The notes under the pieces are model-generated. The model was not told the origin of the DNA. It worked only from the letters and a program-made list of their open reading frames with translations, and ran no database searches. DNA of 64,000 nucleotides from Sabellastarte sp. h YS-2021 (taxonomy: Eukaryota; Annelida; Polychaeta; Sabellida; Sabellidae): assembly GCA_964017235.1 (NCBI GenBank), contig OZ024928.1, positions 85,431,566-85,495,565 of the forward strand. The letters are read 5' to 3'. Position numbers and translations under genes: made by a program. Below are positions 34,907 through 49,900 of this stretch, one piece after another. The stretch's first letter is position 1, and each line of letters begins with the position of its first letter.

Positions 34907-37900
34907 ATGGAGCAGTGTGTAGATAAACCCCCTAAACCAGATAAAAATGAATCGTCTTATAACAGTCAAGCTAGCGAACTACTAGCTATTACATCAGCAG
35001 CAGTTTCTGAGTTGGGCTACAGGAATGACACAAATGATTCCATTCCAGCCAGGTTAACCAACAACCAACCCATCACAGAGGTTCAACCTTCCCATACAGT
35101 TAGTGGACAGAGCAGGAATGATGACATGTATGTCCGAACTTTTTCACAGAGAGTCATCAGTTCATCATCTGCAAGTGAACTTGATATTTTAAATCAGTCT
35201 GGTCAAAGTAATCAGAGCCAGAGCAGTGTTGCTAGTTCAGCTTTACTAAATGGAACAGCACAGAAAGTCAAGATATCATCCAAAAAGTTAAAGCAGATAA
35301 AATCGCCTTTTGAAATTTCTATATCATCAGTTGAAGCACACAACATTAGTAATATGTCACTGGCCTCAGGCAACATATCAAAACCAACAAATAACGTGGG
35401 AATGGTAAACTGTGGGAAAGAAGTTGATGTTTTGGTTGAAAAACATCAATTTCCAAACAAGGGAGGCACAACACATCACAGTAAGACTCCAAATGGTCTC
35501 TTAAATGGAGATTTTTCAAAAGAGATTGTGGGAACAATAACAGATAGTGGATATGCAACACATAATGTCCAAATTATTCATGAAATTGAAGGTGAACAGG
35601 CATCACAAAATACTAGCAATGAAGAAGTACAGAGTTTAAATAACTATACATTAGAATCTACACACGACAAAGTGATCCAGGCCATCCACCATGCAGGTCA
35701 GCCAGATGTTTTGATAACCTTAAATGAAACATCAGTTTGATCAAATATGTATTTCACAATGATCTATGCACATGTTTTTTTTTTTTTTTTTTTTTTTTTC
35801 AATATATTCATATTCTGAGTAATAATTAAAGAGTTTATTTTAATTAAGTTTTTTTCTTATTACTTGAGAATTCTTTTATTCATTACTTTTATCCTGGATA
35901 TTGTATTTTCTTGCCAACTTTTTGGTGACAATATTATGACACAAAAGTGATAACATGAAAAAAAAAGAATTTGTACAATTTATTAGTTCATATAATGAAT
36001 GTTTTATTTTTGTTTATGTACGTCTTATCAGTAATATTTTTATATATAGGTGGATCTCAAAATAGTAGCTGTACTCAGCCAGAGATAGTGACTGTTGAAA
36101 ATGGTGTAGCTGTAAGTGATGTGAGTCCAGGTCATGGGATAAGTACCAGTTCACAAAGCAGTGAAATTGCCATGCAAGAAATGGCTGAATCAAATAATTA
36201 TCTGGAGGACCGTTTTTCAAGGGTATGGTTTAATTTAAGCCTGTAAAATAATGAGAATTATTAGTTCAGTTTTGTTTTTGAATAAGATCACAATAAACAC
36301 ATTTTTTTGTCAGTTAACTTGTCAAGCAGATATTTTGCCATCACTCTGCAGTGGCCGCATCTGTGTAAACAACTTTTCCTACAAAGGTACAAGACGAGAG
36401 ACATGCTGTTATTTTCAAAAGATATCTCATCTATTGAGGATGATAAATCGTTAAAGGCATGCAGAACTGTTCGTTCATATGTTGCCCAGAGCTGTTAGAA
36501 GCGAGGTACCCCCACCCAAAGTGTGAAAATTTCAATTCTCTATCACCGTTTCCTCATTGACTATTGTATATATGTACTAGGCCACCAATGGATTCCCTTG
36601 TATGAGTATTAGACATGGATATGTCTTAATTATTTTTTTTATGAATTTTTCAAAATAATTTTTAATGCATTAAAATTCATGAATTCATGCAGTAAATCAC
36701 TTGTAACTTGAAAACTATTGCATTTAGATTATTTTGTTGAAATATCTTATTCATCTACTTTGGGTCAGCTATAACATAGTAAAGTTGTAGACCTGTAGCT
36801 CATTGCATAGCTAGCAAAAAACACTTTGAGGTTCTCTCTGTTGAGTAAATCACTTGTATCTTGAAAACTATTGCATTTACAATATTTTGTCAAATATGTT
36901 ATTCATCAAATTTTGAGTAAGCTATAACATAGTAAAGTTGCAAATCAGTACCTTGTTGCATAGCTGAGTAATAGCTAGTTTGAGATACGTCCTTTCTACT
37001 TTCACTTGTACTCTGAAGTTCAAAACACAATGTCAGCTGACACCGATTGCTTGTTAAAATTTATATTTGTTAAAAAAGTTTTTAGGTAGGTTGCATGTAA
37101 CCAACCCGCCTATTAGATTGATGTGTCCGACGTCCGTCAACATTTTCGTGTAATTCCGTCTGTTCGTTTGTCCGTTTTTTTGTCTATTTGTCTGTCCGTC
37201 AACATTTCCGAAAACGCTTTGTCCAATCGAATTCAAACTTGAGACTAGGGAGATAGATTACCTCATAGCTAAGTTGCTTTCATAATTGGTGTAATTCTAT
37301 CTGTTCGTTTTTCCGTTTTTTGTCCGTTTGTCTGTCCGTCAACATTTCCGTTTCCGGACTTTAACTCAAAAATGCTATGTCCAATCGAATTCAAACTTCA
37401 CAGGGAGATAGATCACCATCATAGCTAAGTTGCTTTCGAAATTGGTGTAATTCCATCTGTTTGTTTGTCAGTTTGTATGTCCGTCAACATTTCCGTTTCC
37501 GGAATCTAACTCGAAAACGCTTTGTCCAGTCGAATTCAAACTTCACAGGGAGATAGATCACCATCATAGCTAAGTTGCTTTTGAAATTGGTGTAATTCCA
37601 TCTGTTGTTTGTCAGTTTGTCTGTCCGTCAACATATCCATTTCCGGAATCTAACTCGAAAACGCTTTGTCCAATCGAATTCAAACTTGACAGGGGGAGAT
37701 AGATCACCATCATAGCTAAGTTGCTTTCGAAATTGGTGTAATTCCATCCGTTTGTTTGTCCGTTTTTTGTCCTAACATTTCTTTCCTTGTTTTTAAATTT
37801 AATTACAGCAGTCGCTACCATATTGCTGCCTGCACAACCCGCCTTTTGGGGCATCTCTGACCCTCTTGTTTTTCAGTTTTTTTGGGGGGTTAAGAGGGAA

Positions 37901-40900
37901 ATGAAATAAATATTCTGAGACTTTGTATGCAATAGACTTTGTAATGATATTGTGTTAATTAATGTAGTTTCAGCCTGCACTACTGAAACAAGGATCTCTG
38001 GAAAGTGGATGTGGTATTAGTAGTTCTACAGGCAAAAAAGACCAAGTACACATTAAAAATTTTAGCTTAGATGATAAACAAAAACAGATGAGGAAACAGT
38101 TTGTGAAAAGGTACAGTCATACCTGTGTCTTCTTTTTCAGTATTGGCATAATAATGTTCACATTTGCAGACTACGTAACAATATATTCAAGTTTTTATCA
38201 GTTTTTATATTAAAAAAAGTGAAAATACAACAGATGCTTTCTAAAATAAATAAATGTTGGTTTATGGATGATATCAGAAGGATATATGCTGCTTAGATGA
38301 TGGTCATATATGATGCGTTTTAAATTTCAGCAATGAATCATTCAAAAGAATAGTGTAACATGCTTTTTAAGCCCAGCCCATAAAGGCTGGGGTTATAGTC
38401 GTCCCCTGCACCATCTAAGCAGCGGCAGGCATAAAGCTTGTGGATGTTCCACAGCTTAAACCCATGCATGGATTATCACCAAATTTTCAGGATATGTTTA
38501 ACCCAAGATTTATTTATTTGGGGTTTTACGTCGCTTTCAACACTGTACAGGTCATATCAAGACGGGTAGTTGGAAGGGCAGAGGAAACCAGTACATACAG
38601 TTCGTTAGGGTTCTGTACTGTAAACTGCCGACCAACGGCAAGTAACTACCAGCTTTCCCACTTGAGGCCGTGCCGGGAATCGAACCCGGGCCTCAGAGCT
38701 GGGAGGCAAGAGTGTTACCACTCTGCCACCGTGGCCCCCATTTAACCCAAGAGGATCTAGAGCTGATTAGGTTTTGGGAGTGTATCTGTTAACAACTGGT
38801 GCCGTGGTAATACTTTTGATATCACTGGGCCTAAAAGTTTGTGGGTGCTCCATAGCCGAAACCAATGCATTTATTTGCACCAAATTTTCAGGATATCTTA
38901 ACCGCAAGAGGATCTAGAGCTGATTAACATTTGGAGTGTATTTGGCAATGGTTGTTGCCAGTGCAGAGCTTTAAATACTTTTTGGTTTTAAACTTCTTCA
39001 TTGAAACAGGGGTGCTATTAAACCAATGTTACTACAGTTGCATTCTTATTCCCCCCTGGCCAAAGAGAGAGTTTGGGAGATTACGAAATGCCTTCCATGT
39101 GTGTGTTCGGCATGTGTGTGTGTGCTTGTGTGCATGTATGGGTTTGTCACATTTTTACATAAACTTTTACATCTCATTCATTTCTGAAGATATCATAACC
39201 ATATTTGCATAGAATGTTTATGGCTGTGAAACATGTCTGTAAAAATTTTTGTCCTTATTTTAAAAAACAACATGGCCGCATAACCAATTGTTCTAAATCA
39301 TTCATATGTTCTAAAATTTAAATTGCATAAAATGTAAATGGCTAGAAAAGCTTGCCTGAGAGTAATTTTGGCCTTGTTTTGAAAACAAAGTGGCTGCCAT
39401 ATTACATCTTTAATGTCAAATAGGGGGTGGGGGGGAGGGTCATCATATCAAAAAAACTTTATATCTCCCTTATCAATGGTCCTAAGGGTTTGGAATGACA
39501 AAACAACTTATAGGAAATCATGGCCTGCGAATTTTTTGCAAGTGTTAAACTTGACCTCTGACCCCTTCTTCAAGGTCATGTTGGGTCATCCTGCTAAAAA
39601 GTTCTTCTATCTCCTTTATAATTGGTTCTAGGTCTTCAAAATTTAAAAACTACGGCTTGGCAGTCACATTATGAATAAATGAAATATGTAAGTTTTCCCC
39701 CCTCGTCAACTGCATGAAAGTTCTTACATCTCGTGGGTTCTGTATACTTCTTACAACTGAAGTTGTTCCTAAGATTTTCCCAAATTTCAAAGGTGTTGCC
39801 CATTTAGTTGTACCTGCAGGCTGGGGCTCTTGCCTGCCTGGGCTGGCTATTTTTGCTTTGTACCAGCATCATTGACCTTAGCCAATATATATTGATTAAA
39901 CTGATATTTCTAGTAGCTGCAATAGTGGAATCACTACCATGATAATATGTTTTTGAAATGGTGGCTAAAATGATTCAATGATAATACATGTATTTGATGA
40001 TACATTTGTAGAAATTAGATTTAATCATGTGAATTTATAAAAATACAATGTAATACTTGTACATTTAGACACCTGATATTTTTAAGATGTGCAAACCTTT
40101 TACATTTTGGTCTTCAGACAACAACAAGGACCAGTAAAGAAAGTTGTACAGCCCAGGATAGTTTTAGCTCAAAGGCAAAAATTTGGAAAAGAAACTGTTA
40201 ACAAACAAGTATGTGTTAGTTTACTTAATTTAAATTAATAGTAATTGACAAAACAAAAATAAAACAAAATTGCGAAAGTTTTTACATTTGGATAACTTGA
40301 ACAAAGCAAAATGTTTCCCAATTACCATGCAGTAGAATGCACCAAAACTTAACAAGATTAAGTAACAAGGGTGATGATTAACAGTTCAGATTATCTTCAT
40401 TACTCCTTTTCTTCTAGTTCAAAGCAAAAGTGGTTTTGTTTACAGTGGAAGCAAGGTTTTATATCAAATATTCCAAATATTTTCAGGCCATTAAGGGGTA
40501 GGGACTCAGAAATCTGTCTTATGTACTCAACTTTACATACTGGAGACTCCATATTTTAGATCTGAGTGTCAATATTTATACAGGATTTCCAGAAAATGGG
40601 CTTATTTTAGTTGATAAGCCAAAGGTCCTCTCATAGGGCCTTATTTTTACTTCAGCTGAAAATGTGTAATCATCACAGATCTGTTAGTGTGGCTGTACTA
40701 TTATTTGCAATGACAAAGTGTTATATGCATTCACAGGAAGTGACAGTCACCAACATGCAGGATGCAGTAGAAACTGCTGCCGTAGTTGCTGCCTCAGCTG
40801 TTGCTGCCACACAGCCATTTCTAAAGGTAAATATTTTTGAAGGAAGGTCAGCACATATAAACTTCAGTGTACCTGTTTAGACATCTTCAGAATGTTTTGT

Positions 40901-43900
40901 GTACCTGTGGCACATTTGAATACAGAAAAAGTTGTAGTTGTCATTATCTCTTCCCAGCTGGGTTCGGGAGATGATGAAACACCTGTGCATGCAATTGTCC
41001 ATTTGTCATGTTTTCACATAAACCTTTATATCTCATTCATTTATGAAGATATCTTCACCAAATATGCAGAGAATGTTTATGTCTGAAAAAAACTATTCGG
41101 CCTCATTTTAATTACAAAATGGCTGCCATAACCAATTGTATGAAAATCATTAAGATGCTAAAACTTAAAATATTGCAGCTAGCTTCATCAGATTTGCACA
41201 AAGTGTATATGGCTAGGAAAGCTTGCCAGAGAGTAATTTTGGACTTGTTTTGACAACAAAATGGCCACTATGTCACATCTTTAAGTTCAAATAGAAGTCA
41301 TCATACTAAAAAGGATGTATATCTCCTTCATTATTGGTTCTAGAGCTTCAAAATTTGAGAACAACTTATTGGAAATTATGGCCTGTGAATCTTTTGAAAG
41401 TTTTGAATTTGACCTTTGAACCCTTTTTCAAGGTAACTGGGGTCATCATACTAAAAAGGTCTAATATCTCTTTATATCACCTTTATTTGTGAAGATATCT
41501 TAACTGTATGTGCAGAGAATAGTAATGGCTATGAAAACCTGTCTATAGAAATTTTCCCTCATTGAAAAAAAAATGGCCATCATAGCCAATTGTTTGAAAA
41601 TTATTAAGATGTTAAAATTTAAAATATTGCAGCTAGCTTCACCAAATTTGCACATAATGTATATAACTAGGAAAGCTTTCCTGGGAATAATTTATGCCTC
41701 ATTTTGAAAACAAAATGGTCACTATATCATATCTTTAACATCAAATGGGGGTCATCAAATTAAAAAGCCCTTATATCTCCTTATCATTGGTCCTAGGGGA
41801 CCTGCTTCAAGGTCAGGTGGGTCATCATACTAAAACAGCCTTATATTTTAGTCCTTAGGCTTGGAACTCTGTTTCAAGGTCACAATATCATATTTGCTTG
41901 ATTATCGACAGGAGATAACTACTATGGCAGTGGTCTTGTTTTAAAAAATCTCTATTGAGATATTACACAAGCCCTGTAACTGATTTCCACTCCCCAGAAT
42001 TTGAATTTGTTTTATATAAGATATTTATTACCCCAAATTTTTAAAAGCTGTGCAGGTGTTGTTTTCATCCATGGCTTCTGGATTGGACGGTGGGCGTTCA
42101 GGCAGGCGGTTCAGTGGCAGGTAAAGATTGTCTCGCCTGTATCTCAGAAAGTGTAAGGTTTAGGAAGTTGAATCCTGGTAGAGACATTGGTTGGGGATTA
42201 TAGGTGTGCAGTGTCATGGTGTGATCTTGATTTGACCTTGAACCTTGCTGTAGAGACCATGATCTTTAAAATCATTTCCAGGCTATAGCTTGGAAACCAT
42301 AAGGTGTAGGAAGATGGTACTTGGTAGGGACATTAGTTGAGGGTGTAGGTGTGCAACATCATGGTGTGACCCTGGTGTAACCTTTGACCTTGGCTTTGCC
42401 AGAATGTTTCTTCTGCCATGTTTAAGACATATTTCTCCTGTCCCAAAGATATATGGATTGGTGCAACTGATGATTATATGTTCTGTTACCTCATTGTGCT
42501 GTCTCCATTGACACCTATTCTTCAAGTAATATATTTTACAACTTCATAACATTTAATTTACTTATTGAAACTGTAAATTTACTATTAATTTGTCTTGTTT
42601 TGATACTTTATCTTTAGTAATCTTTACATACATTTTGTCTCGCTCAAGTGTTAGTCCTTTACCTTTGCATAACTTACTTTGTAAGTTCTATATGTAATGG
42701 TGTCCAATGCCATTTCAGTGGGCTATGGGGTATGGATCTCTGATGCAATTTTGACCTTTTTGTTCCTTAAATAAAATCTTGCTCTCACTACATGTTTAGA
42801 TAACATGGGTGTTACTTTGTTGTGAAACTATACTGTTATAGTTCTATATGTAATGGTGTCCAATGCCATTTCAGTGGGCTATGGGGTATGGGCATCTCTA
42901 ATGCAGTTTTAACCTTCCTTAAATAAAATCTTGCTCTCACTACATGTTTAGATAACAGAGGTGTTACTTTGTTGTCAAACTATACTGTTATAGCTATTAA
43001 TTGTATTTTCTTTGTTTGTTTTAATGAGTGGCACATTAACAGTTGAGCAGCATAATGCCAGAATTAATTTGATTTCTAAAGTATTGTAATATTATTTTTT
43101 GTAGGCTCAGCAGGACGTTGAATCTAAGATGGCAATGATATTACAGAAACTTGCAGCTCAGGAAGGGGGTGATAAAACCACAGTCTATAAAAGTAACCAG
43201 CTATATATTAATTTAGATTTACATAAGCTGTATACAGTAAGATTGCAAGTCAGTCTTCAAAATGTCTCATCTATGTTTACTCTAGTTGACACGGGAAATC
43301 TCTCTGTAGAAGATTCTTTTTTCAAGTTAAAGTTGCTTAAAGTTAAAATTATTGAATCAGAAAAAAATCTTTGCTGTCTTGTTTGGAAATTCAAGTGGCC
43401 TTGAAGCTATGTGTTAGAACTCTTGGTTAATCAGACATTTTTCCAATCGATGATTGATCAATAATTGAGTATTAACATATATTTTATTTGGGATAATATA
43501 GCTATATTTGTAGAATAAAGTGTAATTTTGATTTGGTAAACAGTTGGTATTTAGTACAACTTTCCTAATATAAATATGATAAAGGATATTAAGAAAAATG
43601 AAGTGTAATAAAACGTATTTGGTATAATTTTTAAATATATTTCCTGCAATGAAAATGTGACACAATGCTGCTTTTCTGATTAGATGTTTGATTTGAATGA
43701 ATACTGTTGAGGAGTCACTTTGTTCAAATTAAGTTCTCAGGAAACGCGAAATTCGTCACAATGAGTCAAATTTTCCACCAGGTTTGTCTCTTAAAATTGA
43801 CAGTAAGAAGCACTGTGTCACTGATTTGAAAAATGGCCTAAAATTGGTACAAAACTCACAAAATTGAAAAAGATTCTCTTACAATTCTAAGTAGGATACA

Positions 43901-46900
43901 AGGGTTTCCTCTTTACTGACGTTCATGTGTTGTGACAAATGTTATATTTATTCCTGTGACATGTTTTCAGATTTGCTGGATGACAAAGCTCAATTAAAAA
44001 TTGAAGAACTGGAGCAGCAGTTGAATGGCGTCACACAGCGTCGCCTGGACTATCTGGAGAAATTACAGGAACAGCAGATGGCTTGGCAGGTGAGTTGAAC
44101 CATCATCACCTTCAAACCCATTTTCTCCAGTTCACCAGGTCTCCCAATTACTCTGGGAGTCTTAAACACTACCATGTTTTCATTTTCATAACACTTGAAG
44201 CATGTTTATTGAAAATAATCATCAGACATTTATCACAAGGACTCAGAAATTGCTCTTTTGTCCTTAACTTTCTCCTCTGGTGGTTTTTAACGTTCTAATC
44301 CATTCACACCAATTGACCAGGTCTCCAATTACTTAGGGCAATTGATAAAGGTATCTGGGTGTCTAAACACTACCATGTTTTCATTTTCATGACACTTGAA
44401 CCATGTTTATTGAAAATAATCATCAGACATTTATGGCAAGCAAATAATACCAAATCTGCTTCCTGCTCTAGACAGAACAGACTTTAGTAAAATATAAATT
44501 AGGCCTGATATAATGAACCTGTATATGGTTTATTGTATTTCGACTCTTATATAATATCTTGAAGAAGTCTCATCAGAGGCAATGAAAATATCTGGTTCCC
44601 TCTCTCCTGAAGTACTTTTTGGGCTCCTGTGGTGAATCCCCGGTTTGTACCGGTTCAGAGCCGGTTCAGAACCGGTTCTGGTGCTTCAAGAAGTTCTGTA
44701 CCTGTATACAGAACCAGTTTCAGGTTAGTATAGGGGGCATTTATGGCAAGCACTCAGAATTTTCTCTTTTGTCCTTAATATTGTACCATGAAGTTTTGTG
44801 GGGATTCACTATATTTTGAGGCTAATTGCAATACTGTTATTTCACTTTTTGTTTCACTGTTGTTTAACCTTTGTAAATTGAATTTCAAGAGACCATAAAA
44901 TAGTTATACTAAAGCCGGCAGTCAGACAACTGGTTTCAAATCTAAATGGAAAGTATCCTCTTTGGGTCTAATATTTATTTCTAGTTGAAAGGAAATTTTA
45001 GTAGTCAATTCTGCTGAAGGGGGCTAAATTGTAATATGTCTCAAGGTTTCACATACTATTTAGCCTGCAGGAAGACAAATTGTTTCAGTGCAAGTATTAA
45101 GATAAAGTTACGAACACTTGTTTTTTGAGCTGCAGTCTACCAGATAAGATATTTTAGCAATTTTGCAAGTGAATTTGTTAAAAGAAATGGTGAAAATACT
45201 AAATATTACACAACTTCAGAGTTTTGGCAATATTTTGCTTTTTAGTGTGTTTCTCACAACTTGACAAGATCTATATACATAATACATATTAGCAAAAAGA
45301 TATTATGTACTTTATTATTGAAGATGTATTATCAGAAATAAACCATGAAATTGGGAAAAAACCATAGTTTGGGGAACAATTTTTTTTTGTGTTTTATTGG
45401 AATTTTATAGCGGATTTAGTGAATTAGAGAACAAATCTTTAGCATTTTATTGACATGTTATTAATAACTTATATGAAGACATAGTGGGATGCCCAGAAAA
45501 AACAACCATCTATATTTGCACATTATGACTAGTTAAAATACACATAGATTTGCAATTGACAGAGAATAAAAACTGGTAAATTCAGCAACGTTATGTGGCA
45601 TTCATGTTGACTTATGAAGTATAAAACAATAAATTAAGATTTAGCCATTCAACAAGCTTAAAATATTAATGGCAGTAGAAAGAAATGTTGGCTAGATATT
45701 TGTAAACTAAAATATTTGGACAGTGCTGGTTTAAACAATTAATGCGATTAAACTATAGATGTCAAATTATCATCACAACATTTTAATACAGCCTTAATAT
45801 TTGTTTTTGATGTTTTTACAAGATACCTTTCTTCTCTTGTTTGTTAAATGCTAATATTTTCTATTTTATTTATTTATTTGGGTTTTAATGTGGCTTTCAA
45901 CACTGTATAGTCATGTCATGAGGAGTAGTTTTATGGGCAGAGGAAACCAGTACATACAGTTGGCCAAGGTTCTGTACTGTTAAAATACTGACCAATGGTT
46001 AGCAACTACTAGCTTTCCTCATAGGGTCCAGGGTTTGAACCACAGATGTGGGGGGTTGAGTGTGTTACCACTGTGCCACCATGGCCCTGTAAACTCTTAT
46101 GCAGGCTAAATGTTGTTACAATGTCCTATCAAGTATATTTTACTGTATACATGTCAATAAATTCATAAATGCTAGCCATTTTAGTAAATGCACTTGGACA
46201 GTGAAAATGAAATCCTTGGGAAATTTCAAATCAGTATTAATCACTTTGAATAGAAACCAGCCATTAGTTAAAAGTTAACACTTTAAAAATAAGAAAAGTT
46301 TTCTTCCAGTTGAAATTTCCACTTTGGTAGTCATTCAGTGTGTGTGTGTGTTAATTCAGCTGATTATGTATTCCCAGTCACAACTGATCTCTGTGTCCCA
46401 AGGCCACTCACCACAACATGTGCTGGGACATTCTGTGCTAAAAACAAAACAGGTGCAACATACAGACCGACCCTCTCCATATGTAGCCCACAGTGCTTCT
46501 GATCCCACTATTGCAACTAAGCCAGTATATGAAGAGATTCAGAAAGAGAAGGCAGTTCTCCATACTCCTGCACCAAGGGAAAGACCACCACAACCTACTT
46601 CTATGTATGAAGAGCTCAGCACTCCCCCAGCCAGAATAGCAGCCCCCAAAACAGGTAGCATTCAAAGATGTTTTATGATGCAAATTATTGTATGAAGATT
46701 TTTATTATATACAATTATTTTTTATCTCAACCAAGGAGGTATTATTTTCATGAGTGTTTGTCAGTTTGTCTGTTTTTGTGTCAGGATAAAAAGATTTTGA
46801 TTTGACCTTGATTTGACCTTGCGATAGTAACCATGGCTTTTAAAATCTAGTGGGGCTATATCTTGAAAACTGTAAGGTGTAGGAAGTTGATACTTGGTGG

Positions 46901-49900
46901 GAACAATGCCTGAGGGTTGTAGGTGTGCAACATCCTAGTATGACTTGATTGATCTTTGACCATGTCATAGTGACCTTGAATCTTTGACCTTTAAAATCTT
47001 GTCTGGGCTATATCTTAAAAATTAGCTAAAGAAAGTTGATCCTTTGCAGGGACATTGGTTGAAGGGTGTAGGTGTGCAATGCCATGCTCTAACCTTGATT
47101 TGACCTTTGACCTTACTGAAGTGACCTTGACTTTTAAAATCTGTCCAGGCTATATCTCAGGGACTGTAAGGTACACAAAGTTTCACTTGGCAGGGACATT
47201 GGGTGGCGGTGTATGTGTGCGGTCACATGGTGTAACCTTGATTTGAGCTTTGACATTGCCATAATGACCTTGACCTTTAAAATCTTGTCCAGGCTATATC
47301 TTGGATACTGTAAGGTGTAGGATGTTATTACACATTAGGTACATTGGTTGGAAGGTGTAGGTATGCAACATCATGATGTAATCCTGGTGTGACTTTTGAC
47401 CTTGACTGTGAAGAGGGGAAGATGTAAGATGTAGGGTTGGTATTCCAAGAGGTTCAAATCATATAGAAGTAGACTTTGCTGTGAAGTTGTTTTAACACAT
47501 AGTTCCTCCAGATGTTGAAGTTTGAAGTAGGGTCTTAAGGCTTGCTACATATTTTTTTCCAAGCCTTATCTATTGCATAACTGAGAAAAGATTTGCATAC
47601 CCCATTTTCCCTATTGATTGATCTTTGTTGGAAATGGGTTGGTGATCATGGTTGGCAGACTGGCAGTAATGTCACCATGTATACATATTTTGTGATAACG
47701 GATAACTTTTAATTTTACTGGCTTCTTTGTGGCAAAATGTAAACACTTTAATGTGATGAGAACAATTTGGCCTTCCTTCAATAAATGACAGTTGTAAGGT
47801 ATACATTATCTTGATAACACTATGCAATTAATTTCAAAATGTCAAAAAGAGAAGCCTGCAACTAGTTTCTCTATGACTGAAAGGTCACACTTCCTATTGT
47901 GTTGGATGTAAATTTCCTTCTATACTTACTGTGTTAGTTGAAATTGAAATTAGAACTAACATCAGCATGTTAAAACTAAATATGAACCAGTTGTAGTGTG
48001 TTCAGCCTAACATTGCAGTAATTATTTTCTCACTATATAGAAATTCTAGCCACTTGAACCTTTTTCCATTATCGCACAATTATGATTGGCATTTTACTTT
48101 TTTCTCTCAGTGTATGCTTTGTGTTACATGAACAGAATTTTTGTTGTATCAGTACTGCTTTTTAATGTCCATATTATACGTGATGTTCATGAGTAAGATT
48201 TTAAATTGAACAAAGCTTGACATGAATCTGACACCCTCTAAGTGTTAACTAATAACAGCAATACAAACATAAAAAGATGGTTATGAATAGAAAATATAAT
48301 AAATAAATGAATATATTACTTTTCAACAGATCTTCTCTTCCTTTCAGAGTGGGTTTCAGTTACATATAACTTTTTGTTTGCTCTCCAATATTTTACAGTA
48401 ACATTCAAACAAATCTTGTCACCAGTAAAAGCCTATGTAATTTATTAACAAATGGATCCCTTTATCAATCACAGGCTTGTCATTGCTACATTTGTTTTTA
48501 CTTGGTAGGAAAAAATTACTGAATGGATTAGAGGTAGATTTGGCTTGTATTAACTCTAATGGCTAATGTTTCAAAAGGTATATTTTAAATTTCATACATA
48601 GGTGTACACAGGCCACAGAAAAATGTTCACATGTGGTAACTATAAAGTGGCAAGGATAAAAAAATTACAGTGACTTTAAGGTTACCCTGTCCAATGGCTA
48701 GACGGTACATGATAAATTGCATTTATATTTAATATGTTAATGAACTTAGGTCCAAGTATGTCCACAGTATGCTGACCTTAATGTATTGAAGATTTCTTAG
48801 TTATAGTGACTAAGGTTACCACTGTAATAGCTAATATTCCAAAACACTGTGTGGTGGGTTTCAGTTATATTTGGTGTGTGAATGTACTTGTGGAAATAGG
48901 CCCTCAGAAGAAATGTACTTCATGGTAACCTTAGAAACCTAAATATAACATAATTACAGAATATAATTGTTAATGCTTAGATGGCTATAAGGTGGATTTC
49001 ATTTATATTTGGTATGAGGCTGAACTAAGACCCCAGGAAAATGTGCACATTGTGGTAACCTTAAAGTTCCAAAGATAATGTAAATATAGCGAATTTAAGG
49101 TTACCACACTAAAAACTAATATTTTTAAAAAGTGCATGGTGGATTTCATGTATATTTGGTGTGTTGGTATATTAAGGCCCACAGGAAGATGTGCGCTTGA
49201 TGGTCACACCATGAGTCCATGACCTTGCACATCTACACCCTCTAGCAATATCCTTACCAAATATCAACTTCCTAAACCTTACCATTTCCAAGATATACCC
49301 TGGACAAGATGTTTAGGTCGAGGTAAATACAGCAAGGTCAAAGGTCAAATCAAGGTTACACCATGACGTTGCACACCTACAACCCCCAACCAATGTCCAC
49401 ACCAAGTATCAACTTCCTACACCATACGATTTCTGAGATATAGCCCCAACAACATTTTATAGGTTAAGATCAATACGGCAAGGTCAAAGGTCAAATCAAG
49501 GTCACACCATGATGTTGCACACCTACAACTCCCAACAAATGTCCTTACCAAGTATCAACTTCTTACACCTTACGGTCTCTGATATATGGCCCGGACAAGA
49601 ATTTTAGGTCATGGTAACTGCAGCAAGATCAAAGGTCAAATCAAGGTCACACCATGATGTTGCACACCTACAACCCATAACCAATGTCCCTACCAAGTAT
49701 CAACTTCCTACACCTTATGGTTTCCTAGTTATAGCCCGAACAAGATTTTCAAACTCAAGGTCACTACAACAAGGTCAAAGGTCAAATCAAGGTCACACCA
49801 TGATGTTGCACAGCTACAGCCCTAACCAGTGTCCCTACCAGGTTTCAACTTCCTACACCTAACAGTTTCCTAGATATAGCCCGGACAAGATTTTATTGGT

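Noticed and set aside
35346..35561. Minus-strand frame opposite TALPID3 exon 1
   Set aside because: Shadow of the real coding exon.
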